Source of the DNA: Prochlorococcus sp. AG-679-M10
GTDB taxonomy: Bacteria > Cyanobacteriota > Cyanobacteriia > PCC-6307 > Cyanobiaceae
Direction: 5' to 3'
Length of the DNA: 64,000 nt
Assembly: GCA_003210655.1 (NCBI GenBank)
Contig: QCUQ01000002.1
Coordinates: 1 to 64,000 of the forward strand
In this document: in pieces, positions 59,580 through 64,000 of the stretch
How positions within the stretch are numbered: position 1 is the first letter of the stretch
Layout: every line of letters starts with the position of its first letter
Notes under the pieces: model-generated
Databases searched by the model: none
The model's input: only the letters and a program-made list of their open reading frames with translations
Told to the model about the DNA's origin: nothing
Made by a program: the position numbers and the translations under genes

Positions 59580-61340
59580 ATGGCTTTATTAATCAAAAAA
59601 TTTGGCGGCACATCGGTTGAAGATATCACAAAAATTAAGGCGATTGCCCAAAGTATTATTCAAAGTAAAGAAGCTGGAAATGATATCGTCGTAGTTGTAT
59701 CTGCAATGGGTCATTCTACAGATCATTTAAATAAGTTAGCAGAATCAATCAGCAAAAATCCCAATAGCCGAGAATTAGATATGCTCCTCTCTACAGGGGA
59801 GCAAGTAACTATGGCACTTCTATCAATGTCATTAAATGAATATGGGATTCCTGCAATATCTTTGACAGGTAGCCAAGTAGGAATTGTTACTGAATCAATT
59901 CATGGAAAAGCAAGAATTTTAGATATCAAAACAGAACGAATACAAAACTATATTAATCAAGGTTATGTAGTAGTAGTTGCAGGGTTTCAAGGCTCAACGC
60001 TTAGTCATACTGGATCAATGGAAATCACAACTTTGGGAAGAGGGGGTTCGGATACTTCAGCAGTAGCACTATCCACAGCATTAGGTGCAGAAACATGCGA
60101 GATCTATACAGATGTTCCTGGAGTTCTTACCACTGATCCAAGAATTGTACCTAGCGCAAAATTGTTAGATATCATTAGTTGTGAAGAGATGCTAGAACTT
60201 GCGAGTGTTGGGGCTTCAGTACTTCATCCAAGAGCTGTAGAAATTGCTCGCAATTATGGAATTAAATTATATGTGAAATCGAGTCAAACCCTCTCAAATG
60301 GCACTCTTCTTCATAGCAAAATCAAACCATTAGCTTTAAAAAGAGGAGGGTTAGAATTAACAAAGACTGTTAATAATCTTGAAGTATTAGAAAAGCAAAC
60401 CGTATTTAGTATTTCCAAACTACCTGACAGACCTGGAATTGCAGCTCAAATATTTGAAACCTTGTCTGAAGCGAGCATTAATGTTGATTTAATAATCCAA
60501 GCTACACATGATGGGAAGAGTAATGATATTGCATTTACAGTTAATGATTTTGAATTAACCAAAACAATTGATCAATGTAAATTAATAACAAATCAATTAG
60601 GTGGCGAATATGATTTCAAAACAAATATGACTAAATTAAGTATTCAAGGAGCTGGAATAATGGGGAGACCAAGTGTATCTGCTGATTTATTTGATACTTT
60701 ATCCCAAGCAAACATAAATGTAAGATTAATAGCTACCAGCGAAATCAAAGTCAGCTGCGTAATTAATATTGACAATATTCCAAAAGCTATTAGATTTGTC
60801 AGTGAAAAATTTAAATTATCTGATAAACAAATATTTATTAATCCAATAATTGAGAGAGAAGATCAGCCTGAGGTAAGAGGAATTGCATTAGATAAAAATC
60901 AAGTTCAAGTAAGCATTCGTAACCTACCAGATAAACCTGGGGTGGCAGCTTCAATATGTTTAGCTCTCGCAGAGAGTAATTTAATTTTTGATACTATTGT
61001 GCAATCTGAAAGATTAACATCTTTTAAAACCAAAGACATTAGTTTCACCATGAGCAAGCAAGATAGAGAAAGAGCTAATACAATTTTCCAATCTTTAACA
61101 AAAAAATTGGCAGGATCATTCATCGAAGATGGACCAGCGATAGCTAAGGTAAGCACAGTTGGAGCTGGAATGGCATTTAAGGTTGGAACAGCTGGGAAAA
61201 TTTTTAGAGCACTTGCTAATAAAAATATTAATATTGAAATGATTGCTACAAGTGAAATAAGAACTTCTTGTATCGTCTTAGAAAAAGACTGCAACCAGGC
61301 AGTAAATGCCATTCACTCTTATTTCGAATTAGATAAATAA
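59580..61340 (+). CDS. lysC: Aspartate kinase with four ACT domains
   Basis: Aspartokinase phosphorylates aspartate, the first step to lysine, threonine and methionine. The 586-residue protein has the kinase domain (KKFGGTSVEDITK at the start, VVSAMGHSTDHLN, TGEQVTMALLS, TLGRGGSDTSAVALST) to about residue 250. Four ACT domains follow as two similar pairs: SISKLPDRPGIAAQIFETLS and KLSIQGAGIMGRPSVSADLF, then SIRNLPDKPGVAASICLALA and KVSTVGAGMAFKVGTAGKIF. The duplicated regulatory part is typical of cyanobacterial aspartokinases and probably binds lysine or threonine. Confidence 0.96.
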   Translation: MALLIKKFGGTSVEDITKIKAIAQSIIQSKEAGNDIVVVVSAMGHSTDHLNKLAESISKNPNSRELDMLLSTGEQVTMALLSMSLNEYGIPAISLTGSQVGIVTESIHGKARILDIKTERIQNYINQGYVVVVAGFQGSTLSHTGSMEITTLGRGGSDTSAVALSTALGAETCEIYTDVPGVLTTDPRIVPSAKLLDIISCEEMLELASVGASVLHPRAVEIARNYGIKLYVKSSQTLSNGTLLHSKIKPLALKRGGLELTKTVNNLEVLEKQTVFSISKLPDRPGIAAQIFETLSEASINVDLIIQATHDGKSNDIAFTVNDFELTKTIDQCKLITNQLGGEYDFKTNMTKLSIQGAGIMGRPSVSADLFDTLSQANINVRLIATSEIKVSCVINIDNIPKAIRFVSEKFKLSDKQIFINPIIEREDQPEVRGIALDKNQVQVSIRNLPDKPGVAASICLALAESNLIFDTIVQSERLTSFKTKDISFTMSKQDRERANTIFQSLTKKLAGSFIEDGPAIAKVSTVGAGMAFKVGTAGKIFRALANKNINIEMIATSEIRTSCIVLEKDCNQAVNAIHSYFELDK

Positions 61341-61353
61341 TTAATTAATTTAA

Positions 61354-63393
61354 TTAACTATTTCTAGATAATTTTTGCCTGAGTTTCTTAATTCTATCTC
61401 TAAGATTTGCTGCCTCTTCAAAATCTAATTCTTTTGCTGCCTCTTTCATTTTATTTTCTAATTTGTCAATTAAGCTCGGCATTTCATCCAGTAGACATTG
61501 ATTATCTTTAGCATTTAAAATTTCGTCTGTTTTATTACTAACAATTTTTATCATATCTTTAGAGAATCCTCCAGTATCTAATTTTCTTGAAAGCTCTAAA
61601 AAAGATAATATAGAATTTTCTATTTTCTTACCTGCAGGTTTTGGAGTAATACCATTAATCTGATTATATTTTTTTTGGATAGTCCTTCTTCTATCAGTTT
61701 CAGATATCGCTCTTTTCATTGATTGGGTAAAGTTATCTGCATACAGCAAAGCAACTCCCTCAACATGTCTTGCAGCTCTTCCAATAGTTTGAATTAGGGA
61801 GCGCTCTGCTCTCAAAAAGCCCTCTTTATCTGCATCTAAGATAGCCACTAAAGAAACTTCAGGCAGATCAAGTCCTTCCCTTAGCAAATTCACTCCTACT
61901 AGTACATCATATTCACCCAATCTAAGATCTTGAATTATCTCTATCCTTTCAATTGAATGAATTTCAGAATGCAAATATCTTACTCTGACTTTATTATCCG
62001 ACAAAAAATCTGTAAGATCTTCTGCCATCCTTTTAGTGAGAGTAGTTACAAGTACTCTTTGCTTCTTTTTAGCTCTTACTCTTATTTCTGACAAAAGATC
62101 ATCTATTTGTCCATCACTAGGCCTTACATCAATGATGGGGTCTAAAACACCCGTCGGTCTAATAACTTGTTCAATAAACTTACCCTCGCATTGATCCAAT
62201 TCCCATTGACCAGGCGTGGCACTAATAAACAATGTCTGTCTGGATTTTTCCCAAAATTCTTCACACTTTAAAGGTCTATTATCTGCAGCACTCGGCAACC
62301 TAAAACCATGATCTATTAATACCTTTTTTCTGGCTTGATCTCCGTTATACATTGCATGTAATTGCGGGCATGTTACGTGACTTTCATCAACTACTAATAA
62401 CCAATCTTTAGGGAAATAATCTATTAAACATTCGGGAGGAGTTCCCTCCTCTCTACCAGCCAAATGGCGGGCATAATTTTCAACGCCATTACAGTATCCA
62501 ACTTCTCTAAGCATTTCCAAATCATATTTTGTGCGTTGTTCTAAACGCTGCGCCTCCAGCAACTTTCCTTCATACGCAAATTTATCGAGTTGTTCTTTTA
62601 ATTCACATCTAATAGCCCTAATTGCAGCTTCTAGTCTCTCTTTTGGAGTGACAAAATGCTTGGCTGGATAAACACTCACTTGATCAAGACTCTCAAGAAT
62701 CTCTCCAGTTAATGGATCAACAAATCTAATAGCCTCAATCTCATCTCCAAATAATTCAATTCTTATCAATCTATCCTCATAAGCTGGCCCAATTTCTAAT
62801 ACATCTCCCTTAATTCTAAATCTGCCTCTAGTAATATCTACGTCGTTCCTTGTATATTGATTATCCACAAGTGCTCTTAGAGAAGAACGTAAATTTATAG
62901 ATTCACCAACAGCAAATTTAACAGCAGCTTTTAAATATTCACTTGGTATTCCTAGACCATAAATGCAACTAATTGATGCAACCACAATTACATCTTTCCT
63001 CTCAAATAATGATCTTGTAGCCGAATGCCGAAGCATATCAATTTCTTCATTAATTGAAGCAGTTTTTGCTATGTATGTATCACTTACTGGAACATAAGCT
63101 TCAGGTTGATAATAATCATAGTAAGAAATGAAATATTCAACGGCATTTTTAGGGAAAAATTGCCTTAATTCATTACATAATTGAGCTGCTAAAGTTTTAT
63201 TATGAGCGAGAATAAGTGCTGGTCTTCCAGTCTGCTCGATTACATTTGCAATAGTGAAAGTTTTCCCGGTTCCAGTTGCCCCCAAAAGAGTTTGAAACTC
63301 TTTACCACTATTAACACCTTGCACTAACTTTTTAATAGCTTTAGGTTGATCACCATTTGGTTCATATGGTGCTTGAAGCTTATAGTTATTCAT
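61354..63393 (-). CDS. uvrB: Excinuclease ABC subunit B
   Basis: UvrB verifies DNA damage and recruits UvrC in nucleotide excision repair. The 679-residue protein has Walker A GATGTGKT at 38-45, the beta-hairpin region [20 protein letters not shown], the helicase motifs [12 protein letters not shown] and [30 protein letters not shown], and [12 protein letters not shown]. The C-terminal UVR domain is at about 640-675 ([20 protein letters not shown]). It is convergent with lysC, which ends 13 bases away. Upstream lies ycf23 (28-base gap). Confidence 0.97.
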   Translation of the reverse strand: MNNYKLQAPYEPNGDQPKAIKKLVQGVNSGKEFQTLLGATGTGKTFTIANVIEQTGRPALILAHNKTLAAQLCNELRQFFPKNAVEYFISYYDYYQPEAYVPVSDTYIAKTASINEEIDMLRHSATRSLFERKDVIVVASISCIYGLGIPSEYLKAAVKFAVGESINLRSSLRALVDNQYTRNDVDITRGRFRIKGDVLEIGPAYEDRLIRIELFGDEIEAIRFVDPLTGEILESLDQVSVYPAKHFVTPKERLEAAIRAIRCELKEQLDKFAYEGKLLEAQRLEQRTKYDLEMLREVGYCNGVENYARHLAGREEGTPPECLIDYFPKDWLLVVDESHVTCPQLHAMYNGDQARKKVLIDHGFRLPSAADNRPLKCEEFWEKSRQTLFISATPGQWELDQCEGKFIEQVIRPTGVLDPIIDVRPSDGQIDDLLSEIRVRAKKKQRVLVTTLTKRMAEDLTDFLSDNKVRVRYLHSEIHSIERIEIIQDLRLGEYDVLVGVNLLREGLDLPEVSLVAILDADKEGFLRAERSLIQTIGRAARHVEGVALLYADNFTQSMKRAISETDRRRTIQKKYNQINGITPKPAGKKIENSILSFLELSRKLDTGGFSKDMIKIVSNKTDEILNAKDNQCLLDEMPSLIDKLENKMKEAAKELDFEEAANLRDRIKKLRQKLSRNS

Positions 63394-63421
63394 TCAGCTA
63401 ATAGCTTGATATTTCTCTATA

Positions 63422-64000
63422 TTAGGAAATTTTTTCTTTAATCATTGAATTTGTCAAGGATTCTTTTAGGCCTCTAACAACAGCTATCATAGATAATAAA
63501 TCCTCTAATTTATTAACTACAGAACCAACTCCAACAGCAGAAGCTCCGCATGATACTGCCAAAGGACATGTTACCTCGCTTAAGCCTGAAGCACTCATAA
63601 TTGGAATATTAATAGACTGTTTCTCAAATTCATTAAATATTGCATAAGTAGCGGCCAATGTAGGAACTGACTTTTCTAACAATCCTTGAATTCCTGAACT
63701 ATGTGGATTAGCATTTTTCCCTCCTTCAGTTTGAATAATATCAGCACCTTCAAAAACTAATTTTATTGCAAGATCAACTTGCTTATCAATAGGCAAAGTA
63801 TGAGGAACTGTAACTGATAGAGGAATATTAGGTAAAAAATCTTTAGTTTCTTTTGTAAGATTTAAAATTTTCTCCTCCGAAAAAGTAATACCCTGATCAT
63901 AAAAAGTATCGTAATTACCTATTTCTATTAAGGAAGCTCCTGCATTTACTGAATTTATAAATAATTTAGGCTCTACTGAACTTACGCAAATTGGTAATGA
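63422..64000 (-). CDS. ycf23: Ycf23 / DUF561 protein, N-terminus cut by the window edge
   Basis: The minus-strand frame is open from the edge at 64000 to the stop at 63422, 192 residues, and lacks its start. It reads like the Ycf23 (DUF561) family of TIM-barrel-like proteins found in cyanobacteria and red algal plastids: ICVSSVEPKLFINSVNAGAS, LIEIGNYDTFYDQGITFSEE, LSVTVPHTLPIDKQVDLAIK, ADIIQTEGGKNANPHSSGIQ and CPLAVSCGASAVGVGSVVNK. No biochemical function is established. A start at the TTG at 63796 would discard conserved sequence and is unlikely. It is upstream of uvrB in the same direction. Confidence 0.85.
   Translation of the reverse strand, partial: SLPICVSSVEPKLFINSVNAGASLIEIGNYDTFYDQGITFSEEKILNLTKETKDFLPNIPLSVTVPHTLPIDKQVDLAIKLVFEGADIIQTEGGKNANPHSSGIQGLLEKSVPTLAATYAIFNEFEKQSINIPIMSASGLSEVTCPLAVSCGASAVGVGSVVNKLEDLLSMIAVVRGLKESLTNSMIKEKIS

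Overview
The window is a low-GC (roughly 30 percent by eye), gene-dense stretch of a cyanobacterial chromosome. It fits a high-light-type Prochlorococcus, or a very close relative. Support comes from psaC, psbZ, a cyanobacterial NdhS, the RpaB-type regulator, heme oxygenase with pebA/pebB, a fused panC-cmk gene, ycf23, very small intergenic gaps and AT-rich codon use. I see no phage, plasmid, insertion sequence or CRISPR array. Almost everything is core housekeeping genome.

Layout. 0-7.4 kb: a small CP12-like protein, two hypothetical genes, purM, panC-cmk, a low-molecular-weight phosphatase, the bilin operon ho1-pebA-pebB and a conserved hypothetical gene. 7.5-16.2 kb: icd, a sugar-acid kinase family protein (DUF1537), an aldose epimerase-like protein, an alpha/beta hydrolase, a Na+/H+ antiporter and glycogen phosphorylase. 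16.2-21.4 kb: a small gene interrupted by an in-frame stop, a hypothetical gene, tRNA-Arg(CCT), RNase P RNA, rnc, ndhS, rimM, glmS and psaC. 21.5-26.6 kb: acpP-fabF-tktA, then thiC behind a TPP riboswitch. 26.6-33 kb: ruvB-TPR-M20 peptidase-small membrane protein, smpB, lysS and rpaB. 33-41.6 kb: mreBCD, ssb, a DedA protein, ahcY, tsaE, a PfkB sugar kinase, a second alpha/beta hydrolase and a group 2 sigma factor. 41.6-49.6 kb: mgtE, a crcB pair, an SH3-like small protein, gyrB, miaA, infC, a GntR regulator and cysE. 49.6-64 kb: secA, a GNAT protein, a GtrA-like protein, an NTF2-like protein, tRNA-Gly(GCC), ribH, psbZ, mutS, cobH, holA, lysC, uvrB and the 3' part of ycf23, which runs off the right edge.

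Functional links. Photosynthesis and pigment genes (psaC, psbZ, ndhS, ho1/pebA/pebB, cobH, ycf23) are scattered among genes for carbon flow (icd, tktA, glgP), lipid synthesis (acpP, fabF), RNA processing and translation (rnpB, rnc, rimM, smpB, miaA, infC, lysS), DNA repair and replication (ruvB, mutS, uvrB, holA, gyrB, ssb) and envelope growth (mreBCD, glmS, secA). Genes are packed tightly, with several 3' ends overlapping in convergent pairs.

I did not find a convincing undescribed system. The items most worth a second look are the CP12-like 60-residue protein at the left end, the conserved-looking gene broken by a single TGA next to glgP, and the sugar-acid kinase plus mutarotase pair. Product names rest on recognised motifs and remembered family features; no database search was run.
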